From an uncultured Erysipelotrichaceae bacterium (GTDB lineage Bacteria; Bacillota_I; Bacilli_A; RFN20; CAG-826), in contig CACYSA010000009.1 of NCBI GenBank assembly GCA_902777015.1, positions 1-43,683 of the forward strand: DNA of 43,683 nt. The letters run 5' to 3'. Below are positions 33,376-41,856 of this stretch, piece after piece. The notes under the pieces were generated by a model. It made no database searches and was not told where the DNA came from. It saw nothing but the letters and a program-made list of their open reading frames with translations. Positions within the stretch are counted from its first letter, which is position 1, and each line of letters starts with the position of its first letter. The translations under genes were made by a program, and so were the position numbers.

Positions 33376-34061
33376 TACAAAACACTCCTTTTACTTAATG
33401 CATCTTTAGCTGCCATTTCTTCGGCTTTCTTTTTGCTCTTTCCTTCACCAGTACCTAAGATAATATCGTTATATTTAACTTGCACAGTGAAAGTACGGTC
33501 ATGAGCAGGACCTTTTTGTGAAATTGTGACATATTGCACAGCATCACGATGTTCCGCTTGGATTTCTTCTTGTAATTTAGTTTTATAATCAGTCAAGTTA
33601 TCAGCGTCATACGAAATGATATCTTTTAATAAAACTGATTTGATTAAACGATAAGCAACTTTTAAACCAGCATCTAAATAGATTGCGCCGATTAAAGATT
33701 CGAAAACATTTTCTAAAATCTTATCGCTTTCTCTAACTTGATTAGCGGTAATGCTGTGACCGATTTTAACATATTCATCGAGTTTTAATTTGCGGGCATA
33801 GGCCGCTAAAGGCTTGGTGGAAACTAAGACACTTCTTAATTTGGTTAAGTCACCTTCAGACATTTCTGGCCTATTTTTATAGACCAAATCAGCAGTCACA
33901 TAGCCTAAAACCGCATCACCCATAAATTCTAATTTTTCATAATCTTGGTGTTTGGTTTTGTTATCACCATTAAAAGAAGGATGAGTAAAAGCTCTTTCGT
34001 AAATAGCGATATCTTTATATGTGACATGAAGTTTTTTAAGTAAATCACATATATTACTCAT
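33375..34061 (-). CDS. rnc: Ribonuclease III
   Basis: Endoribonuclease for double-stranded RNA: rRNA precursor and SRP RNA processing. The 228-residue protein has the catalytic signature KLEFMGDAVLGYV, then ENVFESLIGAIYLDAG with the second set of metal-binding acidic residues, and a C-terminal double-stranded-RNA-binding domain (DYKTKLQEEIQ, GEGKSKKKAEEMAAKDAL). The ATG at 34061 (MSNICDLL) is preferred because AAGGAG lies 10 nt upstream; the longer frame runs inside plsX. It overlaps plsX by 8 nt. Confidence 0.96.
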   Translation of the reverse strand: MSNICDLLKKLHVTYKDIAIYERAFTHPSFNGDNKTKHQDYEKLEFMGDAVLGYVTADLVYKNRPEMSEGDLTKLRSVLVSTKPLAAYARKLKLDEYVKIGHSITANQVRESDKILENVFESLIGAIYLDAGLKVAYRLIKSVLLKDIISYDADNLTDYKTKLQEEIQAEHRDAVQYVTISQKGPAHDRTFTVQVKYNDIILGTGEGKSKKKAEEMAAKDALSKRSVL

Positions 34062-35031
34062 TTTTAAAACTCTCCTTAAGGTTTTTAACAACTTCAAAGT
34101 CCACCATTTGTTTAGCGACTTTTAAGGCGCTGAAGAATGAATAAGCATCACTATTACCATGCGCTTTAACAACAACACCATTGATGCCTAAAAGCATCGC
34201 ACCACCAACTGACTTATAGTCCATTGTTTCAGACATATCTTTAAAGCCTTTACGAACATGTAGGTAACCTAGCTTTGTCCATAAGTTCTTTTTAAAGTTA
34301 GCCTTGATCATACTAGACATCATTTTAGCGATGCCTTCCATACCTTTTAACAAGACATTGCCAGAAAAGCCATCACAAACAATGACATCACAGTCGCCAT
34401 TTAAAACATCTCTTGCTTCCATGTTGCCTTGGAAGCCAACAAACTTATCTTCTAAGTACATCTTATGTGCTTCTTTCACCAAAGGTGAACCTTTGTGAGC
34501 TTCCGCACCATTGCTTAATAAATAAACTTTAGGTTCTTTAACGCTAAATAAGGCTTGATCATAGGCTTTACCCATATAACCGAATTGCAATAATTCTTCA
34601 GCGTTATTTTCGTTATTAGCACCGACATCTAGAACAACGACTTTCTTGCCTTTAATCTTGGTTGGGAAAGCTGTAACTAAAGCGGAACGTTTTACTCCAG
34701 GAATTGTTTTAAGAATTAAAGTAGCAGCGCTTAAAAATCCACCAGTTGAACCAGCGGATATGACAGCGTCAAACCCTTCTTCTTTCATTGTGCTAATAGC
34801 TTTGCACATTGAAGAATTTTTCATTCTTAAAACTTCTAAAGCTCCCGCTTCCATTGGAACGACATCAGGAGCGTTAACGATACGGCATAAACCATTTAGT
34901 TCTTGTAGCTCTTCTTCTTTACCAAAGACTACTAGTTCATTGCCTGGATACTTATTTAAGAATTCTTTGACGGCTTCGATAACTGGTTTGCTACCGTTAT
35001 CTCCACCCATCGCATCAATCGCTATTTTCAT
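34054..35031 (-). CDS. plsX: Phosphate acyltransferase PlsX
   Basis: Makes acyl-phosphate from acyl-ACP, the first step of phosphatidic acid synthesis with PlsY. The 325-residue protein starts MKIAIDAMGGDNG and has ISAGSTGGFLSAA, VLDVGANNENNAEELLQFG, GFQGNMEARDVLNGDCDVIVCDGFSGNVLLK and LLGINGVVVKAHGNSDA. These are diagnostic PlsX blocks. GAGGA lies before the ATG. It heads plsX-rnc-ftsY-ylxM-ffh; the fab genes, acpP and smc found in this operon in B. subtilis are absent. FakA, encoded 5 kb away, can feed acyl-phosphate from exogenous fatty acids into the same step. Confidence 0.97.
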   Translation of the reverse strand: MKIAIDAMGGDNGSKPVIEAVKEFLNKYPGNELVVFGKEEELQELNGLCRIVNAPDVVPMEAGALEVLRMKNSSMCKAISTMKEEGFDAVISAGSTGGFLSAATLILKTIPGVKRSALVTAFPTKIKGKKVVVLDVGANNENNAEELLQFGYMGKAYDQALFSVKEPKVYLLSNGAEAHKGSPLVKEAHKMYLEDKFVGFQGNMEARDVLNGDCDVIVCDGFSGNVLLKGMEGIAKMMSSMIKANFKKNLWTKLGYLHVRKGFKDMSETMDYKSVGGAMLLGINGVVVKAHGNSDAYSFFSALKVAKQMVDFEVVKNLKESFKNE

Positions 35032-35047
35032 AATTAAATCCTCGATT

Positions 35048-35056
35048 TAATATTCT
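35048..35056 (-). promoter_or_regulatory. Possible extended -10 promoter of plsX
   Basis: On the minus strand the sequence TGCTAGAAT matches an extended -10 element (TGn + TAGAAT), about 17 nt before the plsX ATG. No -35 box is recognisable. It lies after the terminator of the preceding gene, where a promoter is expected. Confidence 0.35.
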
Positions 35057-35083
35057 AGCATGATTAAGCAAATACTCCTAAAG

Positions 35084-35112
35084 AAAAAATAACTGTCTAT
35101 TAAGAACAGTCA
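35084..35112 (-). terminator. Terminator after the 161-residue membrane protein gene
   Basis: On the minus strand, TGACTGT pairs with ACAGTTA across a short loop (35112-35090) and is followed by TTTTTT. It ends the upstream gene and separates it from plsX. Confidence 0.7.
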
Positions 35113-35118
35113 TTTTTA

Positions 35119-35604
35119 CTAGCACCAGTGCTCGAATATACCTAGATTGACATTATTGATATCTAACGATTCATCAATGGTGATTTTAAAACCCAAACCT
35201 ACCTGATAAGAATTATATGTTTCATCTTTATAGAATGGGCCCATATCACGAGGTTCCATTCCTTTATCGTAGGCTGCAATTTTTGTTCCAGCATTTTTAT
35301 ATCTAAAGCCAAATTGAATATCAGTATTAATAATGTAACTAGATTTATCCACTAAGATCCAGTTACCATCGTTATCACTTTTCACATTATAATATGTGAA
35401 TTCATGGTCTTTGACCTTAACTTTCTTTTCCACTAATGTGGCGGTTTTACCAATCTTTTTAGCGTCAATTTTAACTAATCCGCCACCCCTCGGAATAAAT
35501 GGCGAAATCGGAGAAAGCGCAAAGATGATAAAACCACCAAGGGCAAGGGCTAAACCACCCATGACAGAACCAATGGCAATCCATGCTTTCGTTCTTTTGT
35601 TCAT
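35119..35604 (-). CDS. Small membrane-anchored protein, 161 aa, unknown function
   Basis: One N-terminal membrane segment (about 9-32), preceded by a basic MNKRTK, is followed by an extracytoplasmic domain of about 120 residues rich in Lys, Asp and Tyr (KKVKVKDHEFTYYNVKSD, GFRYKNAGTKIAAYD, GLGFKITIDESLD). The protein ends HWC, with Cys as the last residue; there is no lipobox. GAGAGAG lies upstream of the ATG. I recognise no family. The fold looks all-beta, perhaps Ig-like as in DUF4352-type secreted domains. It stands alone between the epimerase remnant and the plsX promoter, with its own terminator. Confidence 0.65.
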   Translation of the reverse strand: MNKRTKAWIAIGSVMGGLALALGGFIIFALSPISPFIPRGGGLVKIDAKKIGKTATLVEKKVKVKDHEFTYYNVKSDNDGNWILVDKSSYIINTDIQFGFRYKNAGTKIAAYDKGMEPRDMGPFYKDETYNSYQVGLGFKITIDESLDINNVNLGIFEHWC

Positions 35605-35686
35605 AACAATACTCTCTCACCAGAATTGTTTATTTGGATGAGTTTTGCCCTCCCACTAAACAAGACGTTTTCAAAATTAAAAATCG

Positions 35687-35806
35687 CTAAATAATTTTAC
35701 TGAAAATGTATTTGCTTGTTCTTTTAACTACTTTGTTAGGGGCTAATTCTAAATTAATAGTTTTATCATCCTGAGGCTCAATCGCTAAAGCGCGGTGATG
35801 ATCAAT
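35687..35806 (-). pseudogene. Out-of-frame 3' end of the aldose-1-epimerase-like gene
   Basis: In the -1 frame relative to the upstream ORF, 39 codons read IDHHRALAIEPQDDKTINLE and then LAPNKVVKRTSKYIFSKII, ending in TAG at 35687. ALAIEPQ matches the place in aldose-1-epimerases where the catalytic Glu is found, and the rest fits the terminal beta-strands. It lacks its own start codon and ribosome binding site. Joining it to the upstream ORF would restore a protein of about 275 residues. The break is a loss of one base near 35807 on the minus strand, or a sequencing or assembly error. Confidence 0.65.
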
Positions 35807-36513
35807 CTAGTTTTAACTCCATCAGGGAAATAATCTGTAAAAAGATGAACTCCTTGATAATCAGTGATGAGTTTTAATTGATATTTATTGCTGTGCAATA
35901 ATACTTCTTTTTCTTTTAATAAGAAAAAATTATCAATATCACCATATTTCATCACATTAGTGAATTCATAGAAGTTATATTTATCTTTGATATTTTCTTT
36001 TCCTATGGCTAATAATTTTTCATCATAAATAACATAAGAATCACTATTGAATCTTAATGATAATTCGTTAATGTCTTTAGCGCCTAAACAGAAGAAAGAA
36101 TGATTTGTTAAAGAAGCATCTATCTTTTGATCAGGAGTGATTTCTGTTTCTGTAATAAGAGCGTTATCGATTAAAGTGTATGTGACTTTGACTTTTAATG
36201 TTCCTTCGTTAGAAGATTCATCACCTAAAGAGACATAAGTAAATATGACTCTGTTATCTTCCTTAACATAGTTAAATTCTTGATGACATAAGCCATGCGG
36301 ACCACCATGGAGGATGACTTTATTATCTTTTAATATTCTTCCTGTAACACGACCAATAGTCTTATTATAAAAGACTCCTTCTTTATCAAAGTCTTGTTCG
36401 TTGATAGGAGAAAGCATCATATCGTTATGATCATAAATAAGACGATAAATAGCCGCTCCTAAGGAGCAGAGAGTGACAGTAATTTTATCGTTTTTAAGTT
36501 CAATGAATTTCAT
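35785..36513 (-). CDS. Aldose-1-epimerase (GalM/LacX)-like protein, truncated by a frameshift
   Basis: A 242-residue mutarotase-family protein: interconverts anomers of hexoses. Visible family motifs are TVTLCSLGAAIYRL, KTIGRVTGRI, LHGGPHGLCHQEF (substrate His) and SLTNHSFFCLGA (second His). It lacks the C-terminal segment with the catalytic Glu, which is present in another frame just downstream (35687-35806). The short end VKTRLIITAL has no family match, as expected for frameshifted translation. The gene starts 2 nt after recG, which is an unusual partner. If the frameshift is real the enzyme should be inactive. Confidence 0.75.
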   Translation of the reverse strand: MKFIELKNDKITVTLCSLGAAIYRLIYDHNDMMLSPINEQDFDKEGVFYNKTIGRVTGRILKDNKVILHGGPHGLCHQEFNYVKEDNRVIFTYVSLGDESSNEGTLKVKVTYTLIDNALITETEITPDQKIDASLTNHSFFCLGAKDINELSLRFNSDSYVIYDEKLLAIGKENIKDKYNFYEFTNVMKYGDIDNFFLLKEKEVLLHSNKYQLKLITDYQGVHLFTDYFPDGVKTRLIITAL

Positions 36514-36515
36514 AA

Positions 36516-38507
36516 TTATGCCTTTTTGATATCTTCTTGGTTGATTAATGAGGTAGCGTGCTTAATCAGCCATTGATATTTCTTATCTTCTTTATTCTTA
36601 ATTATTTCTTTAGCGTCATCTCTAGCCACCACAAAAATCTTGTAGTCATCAATAATATTTAAAAAAGCAAAGTCTGGAATACCAGATTGTTTTAAACCAG
36701 TTAATTCACCTGGTCCTCTTTGTTTCATATCTTCTTCAGCGATAACAAAGCCATCTTCACTCTTGGTTAAAATATCTAATTTATCAGCGTCTTCATCATT
36801 GCTCACTAAGATGCAATAACTTGGCGAACCATCTCGACCAATACGGCCTCTTAATTGATGTAGTGATGCTAGACCAAAATGAGTGGCGTCATAGATGACC
36901 ATTGTATTAGCGTTTTTCACATCAATACCAACTTCTACGACTTGTGTGGACACTAAAACTTTAATTTCATTTTTATAGAATTTATCTAATATTTCTTCTT
37001 TTTCTTCTTGCTTCATTTTGCCATGCAATAGACCCACTGCCGCTCTATATCTAAAAGCGTATTTAGCGTATAGTTGTTCAACAGAGAATCGACCGTCTTC
37101 ACTGAAGTCAATTAATGGCGCGATGACATAAACTTGTTTATCATTTGTTAAAGCATAATCGACCGCTTTAAAAATGCGTTCATTATCGCTTTTAAAAATC
37201 ATTGTTTTCACATCGCGCTTAGTGGATGGGAATGTATATAAAGTGGAGATATCTAAATCACCATAAAGAGTTAACGCTAAGGAACGTGGAATTGGGGTTG
37301 CGGACATCATTAATAAATCGGCGTGTTCACCTTTATTAGCAAGAGCAATTCTTTGGTTCACGCCAAAGCGATGTTGCTCATCAATGATTACTAAACCTAA
37401 TGATGAATATTGGACATCTTTTGAGAATAGTGCGTGTGTTCCAATAATGATATCAATATAACCTTCTCTTAAATCATCTTTGATTTGTTTTTTCTCGCTA
37501 GCAGGAGTTGAACCTAATAGCAAAGCAATCTTCAATTTTGTATCTTTAAAAGTCTTTAAAGCGTTAGCGTAGTGTTGCCTTGCTAAAGCATCTGTTGGCG
37601 CCATTAAAGCGCCTTGATCTCCTCTTAAATGATTAGCGTATAAAGCCACAAAAGAGACCAAAGTTTTACCTGTTCCGACATCACCTTGAAGTAGTCTATA
37701 CATCAAAGCATTTTGGTTCATATCGTTAATTATTTCTTCACTAGCTTTACGTTGATCTTCGGTTAATTTATAAGGAAGAGTGTCTAAGAAAGGTTTGCAA
37801 ATATCTAGATCTATTGGTTCTTTTCTTATCTTTGATAATGATTTGTTGTTTTCTCTAATTAATTGGTTCTTGATAGAGAATAATAAAGCTTCTTCGTACT
37901 TAAGATGACGAAGGGCTTGAGTGACTTCTTGATAGTTAGTAGGATGATGCGCCCAGTTAAGCGCTACTTCCTTATTAACTAAGCGATATTTATTAATATA
38001 ATCATAAGGCACCAAAGGGTAGATTTTACCTTGCAGTTCATTTAATGCTTTAAGCGCTAATTTGGCGAATAAATAGTTCTGGAACTCCTTAGGAAGTGAG
38101 TAGACAGGCTTTAACCTCTCTTCAGTAGGTACTTCACCTTTTAATATCTTTTGACCATCAACTTCATTTCTTTTTAAATTAAATGTTCCAATGATGGAAT
38201 ATTCTCCATCGATTTTGACAGAGTTATTAAGATATGGTTGATTGAAAAATACGACTTTGTAGTAGCGGCGGTTTTGACTCATAAAATCAAAAGTAGCAAT
38301 CGTTACTCCTTTTGCCCTAATAACTTTTGGAATAGAAATGACCTTACCAAAAAGAACCACTCTTTGTTTATCTTGGATATTAGTTTCATCAGTATAGGAA
38401 TAATCATCATAACGATGTGGTAAATGATTAACGACATCGTAATAATTAAAAATACCCATCCCTCCTAAAAGATAATTAAGTCTCGGTGATTTGGTTAATT
38501 TATCCAT
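36516..38507 (-). CDS. recG: ATP-dependent DNA helicase RecG
   Basis: Reverses stalled replication forks and processes branched DNA. The 663-residue protein has an N-terminal wedge/OB domain (YLLGGMGIFNYYDVVNHLPHRYDDY) and superfamily 2 helicase motifs: LLQGDVGTGKTLVS, APTDALARQHY, GTHALF, IIDEQHRFGVNQR, SATPIPRSLALTLYGD, STQVVEVGIDV and HQLRGRIGRDGSPSYC. It is a little shorter than B. subtilis RecG (682 residues). The ATG at 38507 has no Shine-Dalgarno and lies 6 nt after a -10 box, so a leaderless mRNA is predicted. Confidence 0.96.
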   Translation of the reverse strand: MDKLTKSPRLNYLLGGMGIFNYYDVVNHLPHRYDDYSYTDETNIQDKQRVVLFGKVISIPKVIRAKGVTIATFDFMSQNRRYYKVVFFNQPYLNNSVKIDGEYSIIGTFNLKRNEVDGQKILKGEVPTEERLKPVYSLPKEFQNYLFAKLALKALNELQGKIYPLVPYDYINKYRLVNKEVALNWAHHPTNYQEVTQALRHLKYEEALLFSIKNQLIRENNKSLSKIRKEPIDLDICKPFLDTLPYKLTEDQRKASEEIINDMNQNALMYRLLQGDVGTGKTLVSFVALYANHLRGDQGALMAPTDALARQHYANALKTFKDTKLKIALLLGSTPASEKKQIKDDLREGYIDIIIGTHALFSKDVQYSSLGLVIIDEQHRFGVNQRIALANKGEHADLLMMSATPIPRSLALTLYGDLDISTLYTFPSTKRDVKTMIFKSDNERIFKAVDYALTNDKQVYVIAPLIDFSEDGRFSVEQLYAKYAFRYRAAVGLLHGKMKQEEKEEILDKFYKNEIKVLVSTQVVEVGIDVKNANTMVIYDATHFGLASLHQLRGRIGRDGSPSYCILVSNDEDADKLDILTKSEDGFVIAEEDMKQRGPGELTGLKQSGIPDFAFLNIIDDYKIFVVARDDAKEIIKNKEDKKYQWLIKHATSLINQEDIKKA

Positions 38508-38513
38508 AATTAA

Positions 38514-38542
38514 ATTATGAATAATAATAGTTTTATTAACAA
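38514..38542 (-). promoter_or_regulatory. recG promoter (predicted leaderless)
   Basis: On the minus strand there is TTGTTA (38542-38537), a 17-bp spacer and CATAAT (38519-38514). The seventh base after the -10 box is the A of the recG ATG. Confidence 0.6.
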
Positions 38543-38551
38543 TAAAAATAT

Positions 38552-38577
38552 AAAGAAAAGAGGCTTTTATAGCCTCT
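38552..38577 (-). terminator. Terminator of the GH43 lipoprotein gene
   Basis: On the minus strand, AGAGGC pairs with GCCTCT (38577-38572 and 38564-38559) across a 7-nt loop and is followed by TTTCTTT. Confidence 0.8.
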
Positions 38578-38595
38578 AATCTAGTTTATTAATAA

Positions 38596-40122
38596 TTAAG
38601 CAATTGGATATGCTTCTTTAAGTCTATTGGCTTCTTCTTCAGTAATTCTAAGGATTGTGCCATGACGTTTTGTTTGCTTATCCCAGTTAAAGTTACCTTC
38701 ACCAGTACCAGACTTGAGTTGTCTCCAACTGCCTTCGGCATTTTTGATATCTTCAACGTTTGTGGTTGCCCATGGAATGTAACCGATGCTTGTGTTTGCA
38801 TAGAAGTCCGCCATTAAGCCAACTTCAGGAACGTTTGGATCAGTTCTGTCCGCTTGGTTTAGATAGAACCATTCTGGTCCTTCTAGGCACTTATTATCAG
38901 CGTTTCTACCTTCAGCTTTGAAGCCAGCATCCGCTAAGTTTTGGACAAATTCCCATTCGCCATCATAAAGATTTTGTGTCTTTTGAATTCTGATGCCACC
39001 ACCATCTTCATTGTTGCCACCATCTTTACAAGCACTGTAGTACCAATCACCAATCTTCATAACTGAACCATCGATGACTTTTCTAAAGTCATTATTTTCA
39101 GCATATTGATCAGATTCGTTTCTTGTTTTGATGTTATCTTGATATTTAATGTTTGGAATAAACTGTCTTGTTTCAGTGAAATGATGGAAGTCTCTTGTGG
39201 TTGTGTAATAAACACTATCACGTCTTAAAATCTTAGCGTTAACGCCTTTAGAAACATCATCTAAGATTGTGGAAGAGAAGAAGATTAAATATTCACCAGT
39301 TTCTTCACAATATATCATTTCAGGAGCCCAAGCCATACCAGCTTTAGGATCAGCAACTTCGATAAGTCTTTCTTCTGTCCAGTTGACCAAGTCATGGGAT
39401 TCCCATAAAACGATGGAGTGACTACCTGTTTTAGTGGCTTGACCTGCGTTGTTGTTCCAACCACCTCTTGTATAGACTGATAAGTCAGTAGCGATTAAAT
39501 AGAATGTATCGCCTTCAGGTGAACGGCAGATATATGGATCTCTCACGCCTCTTTCACCAATTTTACTTGATAAGACTGGCTTTAAAGAGTTCATTGTGGA
39601 TTTATTCATGTCTTTGAATTTTAAGCCTTGACCAACATCGGCTAAAGCGAAGAACATTTGTTCACCAGTAGCGACCTTTTGACCACCAGAAGTTTTACCA
39701 TAACCTTCACCAACAAAGTGACCAAATAAATAGGCTTTATAATCTTCGTCTTTGATTTCTTCAGGAGCGGCTTTGACTAAGACTTCTTGTTCATATTGGC
39801 TCTTCACGCCTTCCTTATCGATAATCGCTGTTAATTTAACGGTTTTGTCTTCGGCTTGTCTACTGACAATGCCTGGTTTCATATTTTCGTTACCTTTAGC
39901 GTCGATGACTTTTTGATCAGAGCTTTTCCAAGTCACAGTAGCGCCTTCAATTTCAGTTGGAAGATAAATATTTCCATAAACGCCATCTTCACGATTGACG
40001 ACCTCAATTTGATTAATAATGGCTTCATCAGTTTCTTCAGCATATTTTGTGTTACCACAAGCAGTTAAAGAGAGTAATGCTGTCGAAGCAAGGGCAGCAA
40101 AAAGTTTTAATTTTGTTTTCAT
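38596..40122 (-). CDS. Lipoprotein with Ig-like domain and GH43 five-bladed propeller glycosidase domain
   Basis: A 508-residue exported glycoside hydrolase, probably acting on arabinose- or xylose-containing polysaccharides outside the cell. The ATG at 40122 is used because GAGGG lies upstream and a lipoprotein signal follows; the longer frame adds 22 residues of promoter region. The lipobox is SLTACGN (Cys22). Residues 30-120 resemble the atrophied bacterial Ig domain (LPTEIEGATVTWKSSDQKVI). The GH43 domain follows with candidate catalytic residues: base Asp in GVRDPYICRS, modulating Asp in KVIDGSVM and acid Glu in CLEGPEWFYL. WAPEMIY is also typical. No partner polysaccharide-utilisation genes are nearby; it has its own promoter region and terminator. 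Confidence 0.85.
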   Translation of the reverse strand: MKTKLKLFAALASTALLSLTACGNTKYAEETDEAIINQIEVVNREDGVYGNIYLPTEIEGATVTWKSSDQKVIDAKGNENMKPGIVSRQAEDKTVKLTAIIDKEGVKSQYEQEVLVKAAPEEIKDEDYKAYLFGHFVGEGYGKTSGGQKVATGEQMFFALADVGQGLKFKDMNKSTMNSLKPVLSSKIGERGVRDPYICRSPEGDTFYLIATDLSVYTRGGWNNNAGQATKTGSHSIVLWESHDLVNWTEERLIEVADPKAGMAWAPEMIYCEETGEYLIFFSSTILDDVSKGVNAKILRRDSVYYTTTRDFHHFTETRQFIPNIKYQDNIKTRNESDQYAENNDFRKVIDGSVMKIGDWYYSACKDGGNNEDGGGIRIQKTQNLYDGEWEFVQNLADAGFKAEGRNADNKCLEGPEWFYLNQADRTDPNVPEVGLMADFYANTSIGYIPWATTNVEDIKNAEGSWRQLKSGTGEGNFNWDKQTKRHGTILRITEEEANRLKEAYPIA

Positions 40123-40161
40123 ACAATTCCCTCGTATTTTTATATTCAACCTTATTATGTC

Positions 40162-40176
40162 ACGATTATAAATCGT
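40162..40176. promoter_or_regulatory. Palindromic operator candidate upstream of the GH43 gene
   Basis: A perfect ACGATT-ATA-AATCGT inverted repeat lies 40-54 bp before the GH43 ATG and contains the best -10 match on the minus strand (TATAAT). A repressor bound here would cover the promoter, fitting substrate-regulated sugar genes. The regulator is not in the window. Confidence 0.4.
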
Positions 40177-40195
40177 ATTAAAGAGCAAAAATATT

Positions 40196-40220
40196 AAAAA
40201 AGACCACTTTTATGTGGTCT
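40196..40220 (-). terminator. fakA terminator
   Basis: On the minus strand, AGACCAC pairs with GTGGTCT (7 bp, 40220-40214 and 40207-40201) across a 6-nt loop and is followed by TTTTT. Confidence 0.88.
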
Positions 40221-40238
40221 TATCTATAATTCTTTATT

Positions 40239-41852
40239 CTATTCAACACCGATTAAGAATGAATAGACTGGTTGGTTACCTTGTCTGATGTCTAAGTCGA
40301 GATCGGAGAACTTTTCACCAATGGCTTCTGCGACTTGGTTCATTTGTTCTTCGCTGACATCTTGACCGACTAAGATGGTAATGATGCTTGAATCTTCATC
40401 AATCATCTTATCGAGTAATTGCATTAAGGCTTCCATCTTATCTGGGTTATCAACGACGATGTCTTTTTCATAGATACCAATGAAATCGTCTTTTTTGACC
40501 TTTAAGCCGTTAAATTCGGTATCTCTGATAGAGAATGTAACTTCACCGGATTTGACGTTTTTAAGCGCTGCTTTCATGCTGCGGAAGTTTTCTTCTGGAT
40601 CGGCTTCTGGATTAAACATAATCGCGGAGCTAATTCCTTGAGGAATTGTCTTACTTGGAATGACGTAAACGTTTGTGTCAGCGTCTTCCACCATATCACA
40701 AGCTTGAGAAGCCGCCATAACGATATTGGAGTTATTTGGGAAGATGAAGACGTTTCTAGCATTAGCTTTCTTAATTGCAGAAACGAAGTCTTCACTAGAT
40801 GGGTTCATGGTTTGACCACCTTTAACAACGATGGAAATACCAATTTCTTTGAAGAAATCTTCAATACCTTGACCAGCACTAACACCAATCATTGCGTATT
40901 CAGTCTTTTCTTTTTGTTCTTCCGCGAAGTCTAAGCCTTCACCAGCATCTTCTTCTTTTAAGTTAATTAATCTCACTTTGGTGAATTCACCATATTGTTG
41001 AGCGTAATTTAAGATATCACCTGGGTTAAGGACACGGATGTGAACTTTAACATTTTCTTCAGTAGCGTTAATTACTAAATCATCACCGTGTGTAGATAAG
41101 ATATTACCGAAACGATTTTCATTAAATGGTTTCTTATCTTTGCATAATTTTAAGATGAATTCTAATAAATATCTTTCTTCTTCTTCGTCAGCGACAGGAG
41201 CTTGAGTTTCGGTCGCGGTTGCTTGACTTCTTTCAACAAAGTCACCACCAGCGGCGATTCTCATACCTTCTAAGATACGAATTAAACCTGCACCACCAGA
41301 GTCAATAACGCCAGCTTCTTTTAAGACTGGTAATAATTCTGGGGTTCTTTTTAATGATTCTCTTGCTTCTTGAAGCATGAGATCTAAGCATTTTTCAATG
41401 CTCATATTTTCTTTAACGTTATCCGCTAAAAATTGGGAAGATTCACGAATAACTGTAAGGATTGTACCTTCGACTGGATTAACGACTGCTTTATAAGCAA
41501 CTTCAACGCCTTTTTGGAAAGCAGCGGAGAAGGCTAAAGCGTTAACTTCTGCTAAACCATCTAAGCCTTTAGAAAAGCCTCTAAAGATTTGGCTAGTGAT
41601 AACGCCTGAGTTACCTCTTGCGCCCATTAACAAGCCACGAGAGAAAACTTTACTAATTTCATAAGCAGATTCATCACTACGGTTAGAAATTTCTTTACTA
41701 CCAGAGGTAAGTGTTAAATTCATGTTCATACCAGTATCACCATCAGGGACTGGGAAAACATTTAAAGCATCGACTTCTGGGTAGTGATTATATAAATTAT
41801 TGCTACCAGAGAGAAGTAGCAATTTAAGGGATTGTCCGTCTAATGTTTTCAT
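40239..41852 (-). CDS. fakA: Fatty acid kinase catalytic subunit FakA (YloV, DAK2 family)
   Basis: Phosphorylates fatty acids presented by FakB to give acyl-phosphate for phospholipid synthesis. The 537-residue protein has the N-terminal DhaL/DAK2 nucleotide-binding domain (NVFPVPDGDTGMNMNLTLTSG, LLMGARGNSGVITSQIFRGF, GVIDSGGAGLIRILEG), a middle domain and a C-terminal DegV/EDD-like domain (GGQTMNPSSEDFV, IFPNNSNIVMAASQA). The ATG at 41852 (MKTLDGQSLK) is preferred as the family start. It lies 4 nt after the asp23 stop codon, without a Shine-Dalgarno, so translation is coupled. Confidence 0.93.
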   Translation of the reverse strand: MKTLDGQSLKLLLLSGSNNLYNHYPEVDALNVFPVPDGDTGMNMNLTLTSGSKEISNRSDESAYEISKVFSRGLLMGARGNSGVITSQIFRGFSKGLDGLAEVNALAFSAAFQKGVEVAYKAVVNPVEGTILTVIRESSQFLADNVKENMSIEKCLDLMLQEARESLKRTPELLPVLKEAGVIDSGGAGLIRILEGMRIAAGGDFVERSQATATETQAPVADEEEERYLLEFILKLCKDKKPFNENRFGNILSTHGDDLVINATEENVKVHIRVLNPGDILNYAQQYGEFTKVRLINLKEEDAGEGLDFAEEQKEKTEYAMIGVSAGQGIEDFFKEIGISIVVKGGQTMNPSSEDFVSAIKKANARNVFIFPNNSNIVMAASQACDMVEDADTNVYVIPSKTIPQGISSAIMFNPEADPEENFRSMKAALKNVKSGEVTFSIRDTEFNGLKVKKDDFIGIYEKDIVVDNPDKMEALMQLLDKMIDEDSSIITILVGQDVSEEQMNQVAEAIGEKFSDLDLDIRQGNQPVYSFLIGVE

Positions 41853-41856
41853 ATGA

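Noticed and set aside
35785-35810. Programmed -1 frameshifting in the epimerase-like gene
   Set aside because: No X XXY YYZ slippery heptamer or following pseudoknot is visible at the junction; a deletion or sequencing error is simpler.
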